Counted from the first letter of the stretch, positions 11,494-21,825 are shown. The stretch: DNA of 64,000 nt from Catalinimonas alkaloidigena (GCF_029504655.1 NZ_JAQFIL010000001.1:935001-999000); one strand, 5' to 3'. The notes: generated by a model not told the origin, from the sequence alone. Numbers and translations are program-made.

Positions 11494-11829
11494 ATGGCTG
11501 AAGATCACAAAGAAGAAAAAAGTACAAACAAACGTAACCAGATTAGTATTGAACTTTCAGAAGAAATGGCTGAAGGGGAGTATGCTAATCTGGCTACTAT
11601 AGCTCACTCTAACAGTGAATTTGTAATAGACTTTATCAGGCTGATGCCTGGAACGCCCAAGGCAAAAGTAAAGTCGAGAATCATTGTTACACCAGAGCAT
11701 GCTAAAAGGCTACTGTTGGCCCTCAAAGATAATATTGATAAATTTGAGGAAGCCTTTGGGCCTATTAAGCAAAACAATGATACACCGAAGTTCCCAATAA
11801 ATTTTGGAGGTACAATCGGAGAAGCTTAA
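11494..11829 (+). CDS. DUF3467 family protein
   Basis: A 111-residue protein of unknown function. The core QISIELSEEMAEGEYANLA followed by NSEFVIDFIRLMPGTPKAKV and ITPEHAKRL-type helix matches the DUF3467 family as I know it (family assignment from sequence recognition). It has no signal peptide or membrane segment and an acidic, lysine-rich start. It lies 3 bp behind rpoC, so co-expression with RNA polymerase is almost certain. Gene position hints at a transcription-related role, but nothing in the sequence proves one. Confidence 0.85.
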   Translation: MAEDHKEEKSTNKRNQISIELSEEMAEGEYANLATIAHSNSEFVIDFIRLMPGTPKAKVKSRIIVTPEHAKRLLLALKDNIDKFEEAFGPIKQNNDTPKFPINFGGTIGEA

Positions 11830-11853
11830 TAAGCATAAAATCACAGTATTCAA

Positions 11854-11885
11854 TTTGTTTTACATTAACATTATCCGTAGCTTTG
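11854..11885 (+). promoter_or_regulatory. Bacteroidetes-type promoter for the str cluster
   Basis: TTTG at 11854-11857 is followed after 20 bp by TAGCTTTG at 11878-11885. This is a full match to the known Bacteroidetes primary-sigma consensus (TTTG, about 19-21 bp, TAnnTTTG). It leaves a leader of roughly 35 nt before rpsL. Confidence 0.85.
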
Positions 11886-11926
11886 CACCTTAATTTGCAA
11901 AAGCAGTACGTAAACGTAAGAAATTA

Positions 11927-12301
11927 ATGCCGACTATACAGCAATTAGTAAGGAAAGGAAGGAAAAAATTAACTTCCAAATCAAAGTCTCCTGCGCTGGA
12001 TGCCTGTCCTCAAAGACGTGGTGTGTGTACTCGTGTGTATACAACTACTCCTAAGAAACCTAACTCGGCCATGCGTAAAGTAGCCAGGGTAAGGCTTACC
12101 AATGGAAGAGAAGTTAATGCTTATATTCCGGGAGAGGGTCACAACCTTCAGGAGCACTCTATTGTTCTTATTCGTGGCGGAAGAGTAAAAGACTTACCTG
12201 GTGTGAGGTATCACATCATTAGAGGAGCATTGGATACCGCTGGAGTAAATGGTAGACTGCAGGCAAGATCTAAGTATGGAGCAAAAAGACCGAAAAAATA
12301 A
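11927..12301 (+). CDS. rpsL: 30S ribosomal protein S12
   Basis: uS12 lines the decoding centre. The 124-residue protein contains [20 protein letters not shown]. Residues K43 and K88 (in [13 protein letters not shown]), whose substitution causes streptomycin resistance elsewhere, are both wild type. It is the first gene of the str cluster behind its own promoter, and rpsG follows after 6 bp. Confidence 0.98.
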   Translation: MPTIQQLVRKGRKKLTSKSKSPALDACPQRRGVCTRVYTTTPKKPNSAMRKVARVRLTNGREVNAYIPGEGHNLQEHSIVLIRGGRVKDLPGVRYHIIRGALDTAGVNGRLQARSKYGAKRPKK

Positions 12302-12307
12302 TCCGCT

Positions 12308-12775
12308 ATGAGGAAGACGAAACCTAAGAAACGGTATGTATTACCCGATCCTAAATTTAAAGATACACAGGTAACCCGCTTTGTAAACTACATGATGGTA
12401 GATGGAAAAAAAAGCGTGGCATATACTATTTTCTATGATGCAATAAAAATTGTAGAAGAGCGAACTAATGAGAACGGTTTAGAGGTTTGGAAGAAAGCAT
12501 TAGGTAACATTACGCCATCTGTTGAGGTCAAAAGTAGAAGGGTAGGAGGAGCAACTTTTCAGGTTCCTTTAGAAGTTCGCCCTTCAAGAAAAGTTTCTTT
12601 GGGGATTAAATGGATGATTCGTTACGCAAGATTGCGTGGAGAAAAAACTATGGCTCAAAGATTAGCTGGCGAAATAGTGGCGGCTTCAAAAGGAGAAGGT
12701 GCAGCTGTGAAGAAAAAAGATGATACTCACAGAATGGCGGAAGCAAATAAAGCGTTCTCACACTTTAAGTTTTAA
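12308..12775 (+). CDS. rpsG: 30S ribosomal protein S7
   Basis: uS7 nucleates assembly of the 30S head and contacts E-site tRNA. The 155-residue protein has the conserved VEVKSRRVGGATFQVPLEVR segment (about residues 72-91) and ends with the KADDTHRMAEANKAF-type helix. It lies between rpsL and fusA with 3-6 bp gaps, the normal str order. Confidence 0.98.
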   Translation: MRKTKPKKRYVLPDPKFKDTQVTRFVNYMMVDGKKSVAYTIFYDAIKIVEERTNENGLEVWKKALGNITPSVEVKSRRVGGATFQVPLEVRPSRKVSLGIKWMIRYARLRGEKTMAQRLAGEIVAASKGEGAAVKKKDDTHRMAEANKAFSHFKF

Positions 12776-12778
12776 GAA

Positions 12779-14917
12779 ATGGCAAAGAGAGACTTACGAT
12801 TTTTACGTAATATAGGCATCATGGCGCACATTGATGCCGGAAAAACTACGACTACTGAGCGCATCTTATTTTACACTGGTTTGACTCATAAAATTGGTGA
12901 AGTTCATGAAGGTGCAGCTACCATGGACTGGATGGAGCAGGAGCAGGAGCGAGGTATCACGATTACTTCGGCTGCTACCACAACTTTCTGGAAATATCCA
13001 ATGGAGCAAGGTGAGCCAGTAGATGATACTAAAGATTATAGAGTAAATATTATTGACACTCCCGGTCACGTTGACTTTACTGTAGAAGTGGAGCGTTCAT
13101 TGCGTGTATTAGATGGAGCAATTGCACTTTTCTGTGCAGTATCAGGTGTTGAACCTCAGTCCGAAACAGTGTGGCGCCAGGCCGATAAATATAAAGTCCC
13201 CAGAATCTGTTTTGTGAACAAAATGGATCGTGCAGGTGCGGATTTCTTTAATGTAATCAAAGAAATTCAGGATAAACTTAAAGCTAAGCCTGTGCCTTTG
13301 CAGATTCCTATCGGCGCTGAAGATACATTCAAAGGGGTGGTGGATTTGATTGTTAATAAGGCCATTATTTGGGATGAGGAGAACTTCGGAATGACATATA
13401 AATATATGGATATTCCTGAAGAATTGAAGGAGACTGCAAATGAATGGCGTCAGAATTTGATTGAGTCAGTAGCTGAATATGATGATACATTGCTTGAAAA
13501 ATTCTTTGAGGATCCTGATTCAATTTCTGTAGAGGAAATGATGGAAGCAATCCGTAAGGCGGTGATAGACATGTCATTCTCACCGGTTCTCTGTGGCTCT
13601 GCTTTCAAAAATAAAGGAGTTCAGGCGCTGTTAGACGCGGTTTGTGAATATTTGCCTTCTCCATTGGACATGCCTCCAGTGATAGGACATGATCCAGATA
13701 ATGAAGAGAAGAAAATGACACGTAAGCCTGATCCGGATGAGCCATTTTCTGCATTAGCATTTAAAATCGCTACCGACCCTTATGTTGGACGCTTGGCATT
13801 CTTCCGTGTTTATTCAGGTAAACTGGAAGCAGGATCTTATATCCATAACATGAGAACCGATAAGAAGGAGCGTATTTCTCGTCTCCTCCAAATGCATGCC
13901 AACAAGCAGAATCAAATTCAAGCGGTGGAAGCAGGTGATATTGCTGCTGGTGTAGGTTTTAAAGATATCAAGACAGGTGATACACTTACAGACGAAAAGC
14001 ATAAAATTGTGCTTGAGTCTATGAGTTTTCCTGAGCCAGTAATTGGATATGCTATTGAGCCGAGATCTCAGGAAGATGTAGATAAATTGGGAATGGCTGT
14101 TGCAAAATTAGTTGAAGAAGATCCTACATTACAGGTTAATACTGATCATGAAACAGGTCAGACTATCCTAAGAGGAATGGGAGAGCTGCATCTTGATATT
14201 ATTATTGACCGTTTGAAGCGAGAGTTTAAGGTTGAGATCAACCAAGGAGCTCCCCAGGTGGCATATAAAGAAGCTATCACTGCGACAGTGGATCATAAAG
14301 AAGTTTACAAGAAGCAGTCAGGTGGTAAAGGTAAATTCGCTGATATTGTATTTGAAATCGGACCGAAAGAAGATGAAAAACCTGGTCTTGAGTTTCAAAA
14401 TGCAATTGTAGGTGGTAAAATTCCTAAAGAATTTATTCCTTCTGTACAGAAAGGTTTTGAGGCTGCGATGTCTAATGGACCTTTGGCTGGTTATCCAATT
14501 GAAGCAATGAGAGTGAAGCTTTATGATGGTTCATTCCACGATGTTGACTCAGATGCTATTTCGTTTGAAATGGCTGCAAGGTTGGGATACAAAGCCGCAG
14601 CTAAAAAGGCTAAGCCAGTATTGCTTGAACCTATTATGGCAGTAGAAGTTGTATGTCCTGAAGAGTACACCGGTCCTGTTACAGGTGACCTCAATAAAAG
14701 AAGAGGTTTGATGAAAGGTATGGATTCAAAAGGTGGTGGACAGATATTAAAAGCAGATGTACCTTTGTCAGAACTATTTGGATATATCACTGACTTAAGA
14801 ACAATATCATCTGGAAGAGCAGTAGCCAGTCTTACTTTCTCTCACTATGATCCTGTTCCTACAAACATCGCAGAGACGATCATAGCGAAAGCAAACGGTG
14901 AAGCAGTAAAAAGTTAG
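12779..14917 (+). CDS. fusA: Elongation factor G
   Basis: EF-G is the GTPase that drives ribosomal translocation. The 712-residue protein shows G1 [15 protein letters not shown] near residue 16, the effector segment [12 protein letters not shown]3 DTPGHVDFT and G4 NKMD, followed by domains II-V, with [14 protein letters not shown] in domain IV. It sits between rpsG (3 bp upstream) and rpsJ. tuf, which follows fusA in many other phyla, is absent here, as is usual for Bacteroidetes. Confidence 0.98.
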   Translation: MAKRDLRFLRNIGIMAHIDAGKTTTTERILFYTGLTHKIGEVHEGAATMDWMEQEQERGITITSAATTTFWKYPMEQGEPVDDTKDYRVNIIDTPGHVDFTVEVERSLRVLDGAIALFCAVSGVEPQSETVWRQADKYKVPRICFVNKMDRAGADFFNVIKEIQDKLKAKPVPLQIPIGAEDTFKGVVDLIVNKAIIWDEENFGMTYKYMDIPEELKETANEWRQNLIESVAEYDDTLLEKFFEDPDSISVEEMMEAIRKAVIDMSFSPVLCGSAFKNKGVQALLDAVCEYLPSPLDMPPVIGHDPDNEEKKMTRKPDPDEPFSALAFKIATDPYVGRLAFFRVYSGKLEAGSYIHNMRTDKKERISRLLQMHANKQNQIQAVEAGDIAAGVGFKDIKTGDTLTDEKHKIVLESMSFPEPVIGYAIEPRSQEDVDKLGMAVAKLVEEDPTLQVNTDHETGQTILRGMGELHLDIIIDRLKREFKVEINQGAPQVAYKEAITATVDHKEVYKKQSGGKGKFADIVFEIGPKEDEKPGLEFQNAIVGGKIPKEFIPSVQKGFEAAMSNGPLAGYPIEAMRVKLYDGSFHDVDSDAISFEMAARLGYKAAAKKAKPVLLEPIMAVEVVCPEEYTGPVTGDLNKRRGLMKGMDSKGGGQILKADVPLSELFGYITDLRTISSGRAVASLTFSHYDPVPTNIAETIIAKANGEAVKS

Positions 14918-14942
14918 AAACAATTCTGAGTATATAAATATC

Positions 14943-15248
14943 ATGAATCAGAAAATTCGCATTAAACTTAAGTCATACGATCATAACTTAGTGGATAAAT
15001 CCTCTGAGAAGATAGTACGTGCAGTAAAGACAACAGGTGCTGTGGTAAGTGGTCCTATTCCGTTGCCTACCCGTAAAGAAATATTTACTGTGTTGCGTTC
15101 ACCGCACGTCAACAAAAAAGCTCGTGAACAGTTTCAGCTTTGCACTTACAAAAGGTTGGTAGATATTTATTCTAGCAGCACTAAAACTGTAGATGCTTTA
15201 ATGAAACTTGAACTTCCGAGTGGAGTTGATGTAGAGATCAAGGTATAA
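14943..15248 (+). CDS. rpsJ: 30S ribosomal protein S10
   Basis: uS10 is a 30S head protein and also the NusE partner in antitermination complexes. The 101-residue protein has [20 protein letters not shown] at the start and [20 protein letters not shown] in the middle, both diagnostic. A strong terminator follows directly, so in this genome rpsJ ends the str transcript rather than leading the S10 transcript. Confidence 0.98.
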   Translation: MNQKIRIKLKSYDHNLVDKSSEKIVRAVKTTGAVVSGPIPLPTRKEIFTVLRSPHVNKKAREQFQLCTYKRLVDIYSSSTKTVDALMKLELPSGVDVEIKV

Positions 15249-15270
15249 TTGAATATATATATTTATTGAA

Positions 15271-15305
15271 AGAGCCAATTCTCCCGTAGAATTGGTTCTT
15301 TTTTA
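15271..15305 (+). terminator. Strong intrinsic terminator after rpsJ
   Basis: AGAGCCAATTCT (15271-15282) pairs with AGAATTGGTTCT (15288-15299), 12 bp with one G-U and a 5-nt loop, followed by six T's. It separates the str cluster from the rplC promoter downstream. Confidence 0.9.
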
Positions 15306-15368
15306 TGTTCATAGTAGATACGCTTAGTAAAAAAATCAAAATTTACATCAAATAAGCAGGTGTAATAA

Positions 15369-15400
15369 TTTGATAAGGAAGAAATAATTATCTAAATTTG
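15369..15400 (+). promoter_or_regulatory. Bacteroidetes-type promoter for the S10-spc-alpha cluster
   Basis: TTTG at 15369-15372 and TAAATTTG at 15393-15400 are separated by exactly 20 bp, the same spacing as the rpsL promoter. The leader before the rplC start at 15451 is about 45 nt. Confidence 0.83.
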
Positions 15401-15450
15401 CAGTCTTTTACGGAAAAAACGCCTGAAAATAGAAAGTTAATAATTAGAAA

Positions 15451-16089
15451 ATGTCAGGAATAATTGGAAAAAAAATCGGTATGACTAGCGTCTACGGTGC
15501 CGATGGACGAAGCGTCGCATGCACGTTGATAGAAGCTGGTCCCTGCGTGATTACGCATGTCAAGAACGAAGATACTGATGGCTATACAGCCGTCCAGTTA
15601 GCTTATGGCGAGAGAAAAGATAAAAACACGCCAAGAGCGCTTAAGGGCCACTTTGATAGAGCCAAAACTACTCCAAAGAAGAAAGTAGTGGAATTCAGAG
15701 ACTTCAGGGTAGAATTCGAAGATGATGATGGTGTAAAACTTGGGAAAGAAATTCTTGTTGGTGAAGTATTTAAAGAAGGGGAGTTTCTGGATGCAATAGG
15801 TACATCAAAAGGTAAAGGTTTTCAGGGAGTTGTGAAAAGACATGGTTTTGGTGGTGTCGGCCAGGCAACGCATGGACAGCACAATCGTGGAAGGGCTCCT
15901 GGATCTATAGGTGCATGTTCTTTCCCCTCACGCGTATTCAAAGGGATGCGTATGGCTGGTAGAACCGGTGGAAGAAGGGTTAAAATGATTAACCTCAGAG
16001 TACTAAAAATAGTACCTGAAAAGAATTTGATTTTAGTAAGTGGTTCCGTGCCTGGTTCAAAAAACTCTTACATCGTATTAGAGAAGTAA
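15451..16089 (+). CDS. rplC: 50S ribosomal protein L3
   Basis: uL3 reaches the peptidyl-transferase centre. The 212-residue protein starts [20 protein letters not shown] and has the signature [20 protein letters not shown] around residues 118-137, then [14 protein letters not shown]. It is the first gene after the terminator/promoter pair and leads the long ribosomal-protein transcript. Confidence 0.98.
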   Translation: MSGIIGKKIGMTSVYGADGRSVACTLIEAGPCVITHVKNEDTDGYTAVQLAYGERKDKNTPRALKGHFDRAKTTPKKKVVEFRDFRVEFEDDDGVKLGKEILVGEVFKEGEFLDAIGTSKGKGFQGVVKRHGFGGVGQATHGQHNRGRAPGSIGACSFPSRVFKGMRMAGRTGGRRVKMINLRVLKIVPEKNLILVSGSVPGSKNSYIVLEK

Positions 16090-16093
16090 TATC

Positions 16094-16735
16094 ATGAAAG
16101 TTAATATAAAAAATATAAAGGGAGAAGATACTGGTAAGTCAGTAGAGCTTTTAGATGATATCTACGCTGTTGAGCCTAGTGACCATGCTATATATCTTGA
16201 TGTAAAACAATATCTAGCAAATCAGCGTCAAGGGACTCACAAATCTAAGGAAAGAGCTGAAATTGCGGGTTCTACCAAAAAAATTAAAAGGCAAAAGGGT
16301 ACAGGTACTGCTCGTGCTGGTAGCATGAAGTCACCCATTTTCAGAGGTGGCGGTAGGGTGTTTGGTCCTCGTCCACGTGACTATGGTTTCAAGTTGAACA
16401 AAAAGTTAAAGAAACTTGCCCGTAAATCTGCTTTGACTTATAAAGCAAAAGATGAAAAGGTAACTATAGTTGAGAGCTTTGACATAGATACTCCTAAAAC
16501 TAAGTCATTCCTTAATATACTGTCTTCACTTGCAGTTCAGCAAGAAAAGTCATTGTTGGTGGTAGACAATGTAAAGACTAATGTGTATCTCTCTTCTCGT
16601 AATATCGCAAATACTAAAGTGGTGACAGTTGAAAAGCTTAACACTTATGAGATCATGAGTGCTAGCCACTTAATAATCAGCGAAGGAGCAGTGGAGAAAA
16701 TAGAATCCATGTTTAACTCAAAAGTTACCGCATAA
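16094..16735 (+). CDS. rplD: 50S ribosomal protein L4
   Basis: uL4 extends a loop into the peptide exit tunnel and in some bacteria autoregulates the S10 operon. The 213-residue protein has the loop sequence KRQKGTGTARAGSMKSPIFR followed by GGGRVFGPRPRDY. It follows rplC with a 4-bp spacer and precedes rplW with 3 bp. Confidence 0.97.
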   Translation: MKVNIKNIKGEDTGKSVELLDDIYAVEPSDHAIYLDVKQYLANQRQGTHKSKERAEIAGSTKKIKRQKGTGTARAGSMKSPIFRGGGRVFGPRPRDYGFKLNKKLKKLARKSALTYKAKDEKVTIVESFDIDTPKTKSFLNILSSLAVQQEKSLLVVDNVKTNVYLSSRNIANTKVVTVEKLNTYEIMSASHLIISEGAVEKIESMFNSKVTA

Positions 16736-16738
16736 TTT

Positions 16739-17026
16739 ATGGATATATTAAAAAAGCCTTTGGTAACAGAAAAAATTTCTGAATTGAACGAAAGTGGTAA
16801 GTATGGGTTCATAGTAGACCGGCGGGCCAATAAAGTTCAAATTCGTGAAGCTGTTGAAAAAATGTACGGTGTTACGGTTGAGAAAGTTCGTACCATGAAT
16901 TACATGGGCAAAGAGAAGAGCCGCTATACTAAAACTAGAGTAATTAGTGGAAGAAAACCTTCTTTCAAAAAAGCTATTGTTCAGGTAGCGGAAGGTGAGA
17001 TTATAGATTTTTATAGTGGAATATAA
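16739..17026 (+). CDS. rplW: 50S ribosomal protein L23
   Basis: uL23 lies at the tunnel exit and docks SRP and trigger factor. The 95-residue protein has KPLVTEKISELNESGKYGF near the start, the conserved VEKMYGVTVEKVRTMN helix and the RRANKVQIREAVE motif. It lies in the standard rplD-rplW-rplB order. Confidence 0.97.
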   Translation: MDILKKPLVTEKISELNESGKYGFIVDRRANKVQIREAVEKMYGVTVEKVRTMNYMGKEKSRYTKTRVISGRKPSFKKAIVQVAEGEIIDFYSGI

Positions 17027-17045
17027 TTAAGAATATTAGAGTGCT

Positions 17046-17870
17046 ATGGCAATAAAGAAATTAAGGCCGACAACTCCAGGACAGAGACATAGATTAGTTC
17101 CCAGTTTTTCTGACGTAAGTAAAAAGGAACCAGAAAAGTCTCTGCTTGTTACTTTAAAGAAATCAGGCGGTAGAAACAACAAGGGACGCATGACAATGCG
17201 ATACCTTGGAGGTGGACATAAGCGTAAAATACGTGTAGTTGATTTCAAGAGGAGTAAAACAGATGTCCCTGCAACAGTAAAAGCAATTGAGTATGATCCT
17301 AATCGTTCAGCTCGTTTAGCTTTGCTTTATTATGCAGATGGAACCAAAACATATATTATAGCTCCGGTAGGGATTGAGGTTGGGCAGCAGGTAATTGCGG
17401 GAAAAGAGGTGGCTCCAGAAGTAGGCAATGCTCTCCCTCTTGCATCAATTCCCTTGGGTACCATTGTCCATAATATTGAGATTACTCCCGGCAAAGGAGG
17501 TCAGCTTGCAAGAAGTGCAGGTTCGTATGCACAGCTATTAGCCCGTGAAGGTAAGTATGCAACTTTAAAACTTCCTTCTGGCGAAATGAGAATGGTTTTG
17601 AGTGCATGTTTAGCTACTGTTGGTTCAGTGTCTAATGTAGATCACATGAACGAAACGCTTGGAAAAGCAGGAAGAAAAAGGTGGAAAGGTAGAAGACCAA
17701 GAGTAAGGGGTGTAGTAATGAACCCTGTAGATCACCCCATGGGAGGTGGTGAAGGTAGAGCATCAGGTGGTCATCCTCGCTCAAGAAACGGACTCAAAGC
17801 TAAAGGCCAAAAAACCAGAACGCCTAAGAAGTATTCTAATCGTTTAATCATCAGTAGAAAGAAAAAATAA
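17046..17870 (+). CDS. rplB: 50S ribosomal protein L2
   Basis: uL2 is needed for subunit joining and peptidyl-transferase activity. The 274-residue protein has [20 protein letters not shown] near residue 50 and the essential C-terminal block with [18 protein letters not shown], including the histidine discussed in peptide-bond formation. The final base of its stop codon is the A of the rpsS ATG, a TAATG junction. Confidence 0.98.
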   Translation: MAIKKLRPTTPGQRHRLVPSFSDVSKKEPEKSLLVTLKKSGGRNNKGRMTMRYLGGGHKRKIRVVDFKRSKTDVPATVKAIEYDPNRSARLALLYYADGTKTYIIAPVGIEVGQQVIAGKEVAPEVGNALPLASIPLGTIVHNIEITPGKGGQLARSAGSYAQLLAREGKYATLKLPSGEMRMVLSACLATVGSVSNVDHMNETLGKAGRKRWKGRRPRVRGVVMNPVDHPMGGGEGRASGGHPRSRNGLKAKGQKTRTPKKYSNRLIISRKKK

Positions 17871-18148
17871 TGGCACGTTCTCTAAAAAAAGGACCATATA
17901 TAGATTTCCGATTGGAGAAGAAGGTTGATACAATGAATCAATCCAATAAAAAGTCAGTGATCAAAACTTGGTCACGTCGTTCCATGGTTTCTCCAGACTT
18001 TGTCGGACACACGTTTGCTGTTCATAACGGAAATAAATTCATTCCGGTGTATGTAACTGAAAATATGGTAGGGCATAAACTTGGAGAGTTTGCTCCTACT
18101 AGGAATTTCCGAGGTCATATCTCTAAAAAAGATAAAGGAAAAAGATAA
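17870..18148 (+). CDS. rpsS: 30S ribosomal protein S19
   Basis: uS19 binds 16S rRNA in the 30S head next to S13. The 92-residue protein starts [17 protein letters not shown] and carries [20 protein letters not shown] and the end motif [13 protein letters not shown]. It overlaps the rplB stop by one base, suggesting coupled translation. Confidence 0.98.
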   Translation: MARSLKKGPYIDFRLEKKVDTMNQSNKKSVIKTWSRRSMVSPDFVGHTFAVHNGNKFIPVYVTENMVGHKLGEFAPTRNFRGHISKKDKGKR

Positions 18149-18150
18149 TC

Positions 18151-18525
18151 ATGGAAGCAATAGCTAAGTTAAATAATGTGCCTACACCACCTCGTAAGAT
18201 GAGGCTTGTGGCTGATATGATTCGCGGACGTAAAGTCAGCGAAGCACTGAATATTTTGAAATTTGAAGCTAAGCAAGGCGCTCCTAAAATGGAGAAGTTA
18301 CTGTTATCTGCAGTAGCTAATTGGCAGGAAAAGAATGAGGATGCGAGGTTAGAGGATGCAGACCTATTTGTGAAAGAGGTGAAAGTAGATGGCGGGAGAA
18401 TACTGAAGAGGTTAAGACCTGCTCCTCAAGGACGTGCACACCGTATTCGCAAGCGCTCCAATCACATTACTTTGGTGGTAGATAGCCATAATGAAGTAGC
18501 GGAAACATCTGAAGACAAAGAATAA
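18151..18525 (+). CDS. rplV: 50S ribosomal protein L22
   Basis: uL22 lines the exit-tunnel constriction, where macrolide-resistance changes map. The 124-residue protein has [19 protein letters not shown] at residues 11-29 and the beta-hairpin region with [21 protein letters not shown] short, acidic tail (residues 115-124) is present. Two bp separate it from rpsS. Confidence 0.97.
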   Translation: MEAIAKLNNVPTPPRKMRLVADMIRGRKVSEALNILKFEAKQGAPKMEKLLLSAVANWQEKNEDARLEDADLFVKEVKVDGGRILKRLRPAPQGRAHRIRKRSNHITLVVDSHNEVAETSEDKE

Positions 18526-18553
18526 AAGCAAAGGAACTAATAAAGTAGCTTAA

Positions 18554-19279
18554 ATGGGACAGAAAATAAATCCTATAGGTTTTAGACTAGGAATTGTAAA
18601 AGGATGGGATTCTAACTGGTATGGCGGTAAAGATTTCTCTAACAAACTGGTTGAAGACCACGAAATAAGAAAATACATAGATGCTCGTCTGCCCAGAGGA
18701 GGTATATCTAAAGTAGTAATTGAGCGTACTATAAAACGTATTACGCTTACCATTCATACTGCTCGTCCTGGAGTAGTTATCGGTAAAGGAGGTTCAGAAG
18801 TTGATCGTCTGAAAGAGGAGTTGAAAAAACTTACCGGTAAGGATGTACAGATTAACATCTATGAAATTAAGCGTCCTGAATTAGATGCTAAACTCATTAG
18901 TGCTTCTATTGCTCAACAGTTAGCAGCTCGTATTTCATACCGCCGTGCCATGAAACAGGCTTTAGCTTCAGCACTACGTGTGGGTGCGCAAGGAATTAAA
19001 ATTAAAGTTTCTGGTAGATTAGGTGGGGCTGAAATGGCTCGTACTGAACAATATAAGGAAGGAAGAATTCCTTTGCATACGCTTAGAGCAGATATTGATT
19101 ATGCACTTACTGAAGCTCAGACTGTTTATGGTAAGATAGGTGTAAAAGTTTGGGTGTTTAAAGGTGAGGTTTATGGCAAAAGAGATCTTTCTCCCAATGT
19201 TGGCGGTCAGCAGCAGGAAAGCAGAGGTAACAGTGGAGGAGGACGCGGTGAGAGAAGAAGCAGAAGGAGAAAAAAGTAA
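18554..19279 (+). CDS. rpsC: 30S ribosomal protein S3
   Basis: uS3 forms the mRNA entry channel. The 241-residue protein starts [20 protein letters not shown] and carries the KH-domain motif [18 protein letters not shown]. The C-terminal domain with [20 protein letters not shown] is complete. The last 25 residues form a Gly/Gln/Arg-rich basic tail ([14 protein letters not shown]), somewhat longer than the minimal family form. Confidence 0.97.
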   Translation: MGQKINPIGFRLGIVKGWDSNWYGGKDFSNKLVEDHEIRKYIDARLPRGGISKVVIERTIKRITLTIHTARPGVVIGKGGSEVDRLKEELKKLTGKDVQINIYEIKRPELDAKLISASIAQQLAARISYRRAMKQALASALRVGAQGIKIKVSGRLGGAEMARTEQYKEGRIPLHTLRADIDYALTEAQTVYGKIGVKVWVFKGEVYGKRDLSPNVGGQQQESRGNSGGGRGERRSRRRKK

Positions 19280-19316
19280 GATCACCATCAATCACTGAAA
19301 TTTAACATTCTGAAAC

Positions 19317-19739
19317 ATGTTACAACCGAAAAGAACTAAATATAGAAAAAAGCAAAAAGGAAGAGTCAAAGGTATTGCTCAAAGAGGACATACCATTGCT
19401 TTCGGAAACTTTGCCCTAAAAACACTTGAGCCGGGTTGGATCAACAGCCGACAAATTGAGGCTGCTCGTATTGCTATGACTCGCTTTATGAAAAGAGAAG
19501 GTCAGGTGTGGATTCGCATTTTTCCTGATAAACCAGTCACCAAGAAACCTGCAGAGGTTCGTATGGGTAAAGGTAAAGGTGCTCCTGAATATTGGGTAGC
19601 CACGGTGAAGCCAGGTCGTATCCTTTTTGAGGTTACAGGTGTTACTACAGCAGTAGCTCAAGAGGCGCTTAGATTAGCTGCTCAAAAATTACCTGTGAAG
19701 ACAAAATTTAGTGTACGTAGAGATTACGCCGGACAATAG
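19317..19739 (+). CDS. rplP: 50S ribosomal protein L16
   Basis: uL16 helps form the A-site tRNA pocket of the large subunit. The 140-residue protein starts [20 protein letters not shown] and contains [20 protein letters not shown] followed by KGAPEYWVA. The arginine of [10 protein letters not shown], hydroxylated by a dioxygenase in some bacteria, is present. It follows rpsC after 37 bp. Confidence 0.97.
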   Translation: MLQPKRTKYRKKQKGRVKGIAQRGHTIAFGNFALKTLEPGWINSRQIEAARIAMTRFMKREGQVWIRIFPDKPVTKKPAEVRMGKGKGAPEYWVATVKPGRILFEVTGVTTAVAQEALRLAAQKLPVKTKFSVRRDYAGQ

Positions 19740-19741
19740 AT

Positions 19742-19936
19742 ATGAAAAATTCAGAAATTAAATCTCTTAGTAAAGAGGAACTTCTTGAAAAATTAGAGGC
19801 AGAGAGGGAAACTCTCTTGAAGCTGAAATTTGCGCATGGTATTTCTCCTATTGAAAATCCCATGAAAATCAGAGCATCACGCAAGCTCGTTGCCCGTTTA
19901 AAAACTGAACTAAAAGCTAAAGAGTTAGCTAAATAA
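19742..19936 (+). CDS. rpmC: 50S ribosomal protein L29
   Basis: uL29 is a two-helix protein at the tunnel exit near L23. The 64-residue protein has the first helix [20 protein letters not shown] and the second with [19 protein letters not shown], matching the family. It is 2 bp after rplP and 7 bp before rpsQ. Confidence 0.95.
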   Translation: MKNSEIKSLSKEELLEKLEAERETLLKLKFAHGISPIENPMKIRASRKLVARLKTELKAKELAK

Positions 19937-19943
19937 GTGCTTT

Positions 19944-20204
19944 ATGAGTACCGAAAGAAATTTAAGAAAAGAAAGAATTGGTTTGGTTGTCAGTAATAAG
20001 ATGGATAAGTCCGTTACAGTTGCTGTACAAAGAAAACTTAAGCATCCTATCTATGGTAAATTCATAGGTAAGACAACCAGGTTTATGGCTCATGATGAAA
20101 AAAATGAGTGTGGTATCGGTGATACTGTTAGAATAATGGAGACGAGACCGCTTAGCAAAAATAAGCGCTGGCGTTTATTAGAAATTTTAGAAAGAGCTAA
20201 ATAA
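19944..20204 (+). CDS. rpsQ: 30S ribosomal protein S17
   Basis: uS17 is an early-assembling OB-fold 30S protein. The 86-residue protein has [20 protein letters not shown] and [19 protein letters not shown], followed by [20 protein letters not shown]. All are family hallmarks. It lies between rpmC and rplN in the standard order. Confidence 0.97.
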   Translation: MSTERNLRKERIGLVVSNKMDKSVTVAVQRKLKHPIYGKFIGKTTRFMAHDEKNECGIGDTVRIMETRPLSKNKRWRLLEILERAK

Positions 20205-20207
20205 ACA

Positions 20208-20576
20208 ATGATACAGCAAGAATCCAGACTGAATGTAGCGGATAACAGCGGTGCAAAGGAAGTACTTTGCATTCGTGTTTTAGGTGGTACAGGTAAAAGA
20301 TATGCCTCCGTCGGAGATAAGATTATCGTTACCGTTAAGTCCGCTCTTTCTTCAAGCAATTTGAAGAAAGGAACTGTTTCAAGAGCAGTGATCGTAAGAG
20401 CTAAAAAAGAAGTTCGCAGAAAAGATGGCTCTTACATTCGTTTTGAAGAAAATGCGGCAGTGTTACTTACTGCAAATGATGAACCTCGTGGCACACGTAT
20501 ATTTGGACCTGTGGCACGTGAACTGCGCGAAAAGCAGTTTATGAAAATTGTTTCACTCGCACCAGAAGTATTATAA
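20208..20576 (+). CDS. rplN: 50S ribosomal protein L14
   Basis: uL14 forms intersubunit bridge B8. The 122-residue protein opens [20 protein letters not shown], the near-invariant L14 start, and ends with [19 protein letters not shown]. The normal length is 122. The gap to rplX is 2 bp. Confidence 0.98.
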   Translation: MIQQESRLNVADNSGAKEVLCIRVLGGTGKRYASVGDKIIVTVKSALSSSNLKKGTVSRAVIVRAKKEVRRKDGSYIRFEENAAVLLTANDEPRGTRIFGPVARELREKQFMKIVSLAPEVL

Positions 20577-20578
20577 TT

Positions 20579-20896
20579 ATGAAAAAGCTACATATCAAGA
20601 AGGAAGACACAGTCAAGATAATTGCTGGAAACCACAAAGGCCGAACTGCTAAGGTACTGGAAGTCCTTCCTGAGAAAAATAAAGCTATCGTAGAAGGAAT
20701 TAATATGGTGATGAAACATGTTAAGCCTTCTGCACAGAATCCTGAAGGAGGAAGAAGTGAACAGGAAGCGCCGATTCATGTAAGTAAACTGATGGTAATT
20801 GACCCTTCAACTGGTGAACCTTCTCGCATGGGTAGAAAAAAGAATGATAAGGGCAAGCTCCAAAGGTATTCAAAAAAAACCGGTGAATTTATTTAG
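20579..20896 (+). CDS. rplX: 50S ribosomal protein L24
   Basis: uL24 initiates 50S assembly. The 105-residue protein has a KOW motif, [20 protein letters not shown] (residues 10-29), then the conserved [18 protein letters not shown]. It fits the family in length and is 2 bp from each neighbour, rplN and rplE. Confidence 0.97.
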   Translation: MKKLHIKKEDTVKIIAGNHKGRTAKVLEVLPEKNKAIVEGINMVMKHVKPSAQNPEGGRSEQEAPIHVSKLMVIDPSTGEPSRMGRKKNDKGKLQRYSKKTGEFI

Positions 20897-20898
20897 AA

Positions 20899-21477
20899 AT
20901 GGCAACTACTACAGAGACATATATACCAAGGCTGAAAACTAAATATCTTGAAGAGATTGTTCCAGCTTTGAATGAAAAGTTTGGTTATAAATCCATAATG
21001 CAAGTCCCTCGTATTGAGAAAGTTTGTATCAATAAAGGAATTGGCGCTGCAGTAGCAGATAAGAAGCTTGTAGATGTTGGTGTGGAAGAATTATCATCCA
21101 TTTCCGGACAGAAAGCAGTTCCTACTTATGCAAAGAAGTCAGTATCTAACTTCAAACTTCGTGAGGGAATGCCGATTGGTGCCAAAGTTACCTTAAGAGG
21201 TAATAAAATGTATGAATTTTTGGATCGTCTATTAAATGTTGCTCTTCCTCGAGTAAGAGATTTTAGAGGAGTAAATGATAAAGGGTTTGACGGAAGAGGA
21301 AACTATACATTAGGCGTAAAAGAGCAAATCATTTTCCCTGAAATTAGCATCGATAAAGTAAATCGTATTTCTGGAATGGATATTACATTTGTTACGAATG
21401 CTAATACCGACGAAGAATGTTATGAATTGCTAAAGACAATGGGAATGCCATTTGCCAATAGCTCAAATAATCGATAA
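20899..21477 (+). CDS. rplE: 50S ribosomal protein L5
   Basis: uL5 binds 5S rRNA and the P-site tRNA elbow. The 192-residue protein has [17 protein letters not shown] and the later segments [20 protein letters not shown] and [17 protein letters not shown]. It starts with a short unconserved N-terminus ([10 protein letters not shown]). Two bp separate it from rplX and 6 bp from rpsN. Confidence 0.97.
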   Translation: MATTTETYIPRLKTKYLEEIVPALNEKFGYKSIMQVPRIEKVCINKGIGAAVADKKLVDVGVEELSSISGQKAVPTYAKKSVSNFKLREGMPIGAKVTLRGNKMYEFLDRLLNVALPRVRDFRGVNDKGFDGRGNYTLGVKEQIIFPEISIDKVNRISGMDITFVTNANTDEECYELLKTMGMPFANSSNNR

Positions 21478-21483
21478 ATAACT

Positions 21484-21753
21484 ATGGCTAGAAAATCAGT
21501 AATAGCAAGAGAAAGAAAGAGAAAAAGGTTAGTCGAGAAATATGCCCAGAAAAGGGCTGAACTTAAAGCCAATGGGGATTATGAAGCATTAGACAAATTG
21601 CCTAAAAATGCTTCTCCCGTGCGTTTGCATAATCGCTGCAAGCTAACTGGCAGACCTAAAGGTTATATGAGAAAGTTTGGTATTTCTAGGGTTACTTTCA
21701 GAGAAATGGCATCTAATGGAAAAATACCAGGTGTGACCAAAGCAAGCTGGTAA
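21484..21753 (+). CDS. rpsN: 30S ribosomal protein S14, zinc-free long form
   Basis: uS14 sits in the 30S head. The 89-residue protein is the long, zinc-independent type: the region homologous to the zinc ribbon reads [19 protein letters not shown] with a single cysteine instead of two CxxC pairs, followed by the typical [18 protein letters not shown]. It closes the first part of the spc cluster, and a promoter-like element follows. Confidence 0.96.
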   Translation: MARKSVIARERKRKRLVEKYAQKRAELKANGDYEALDKLPKNASPVRLHNRCKLTGRPKGYMRKFGISRVTFREMASNGKIPGVTKASW

Positions 21754-21779
21754 AAGTTTTAGTTTATTAAAAAAAGTTT

Positions 21780-21787
21780 TACCTTTG
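21780..21787 (+). promoter_or_regulatory. Probable internal promoter before rpsH
   Basis: TACCTTTG at 21780-21787, followed by CAC, matches the Bacteroidetes -7 element TAnnTTTG. The -33 element is weak, with only a T-run about 19-20 bp upstream. The rpsN-rpsH gap of 72 bp is the longest inside the spc cluster, which makes an internal start plausible. Confidence 0.55.
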
Positions 21788-21825
21788 CACTTCGTTTTTT
21801 CAAGAGCATGTAATATTTAGCTATA

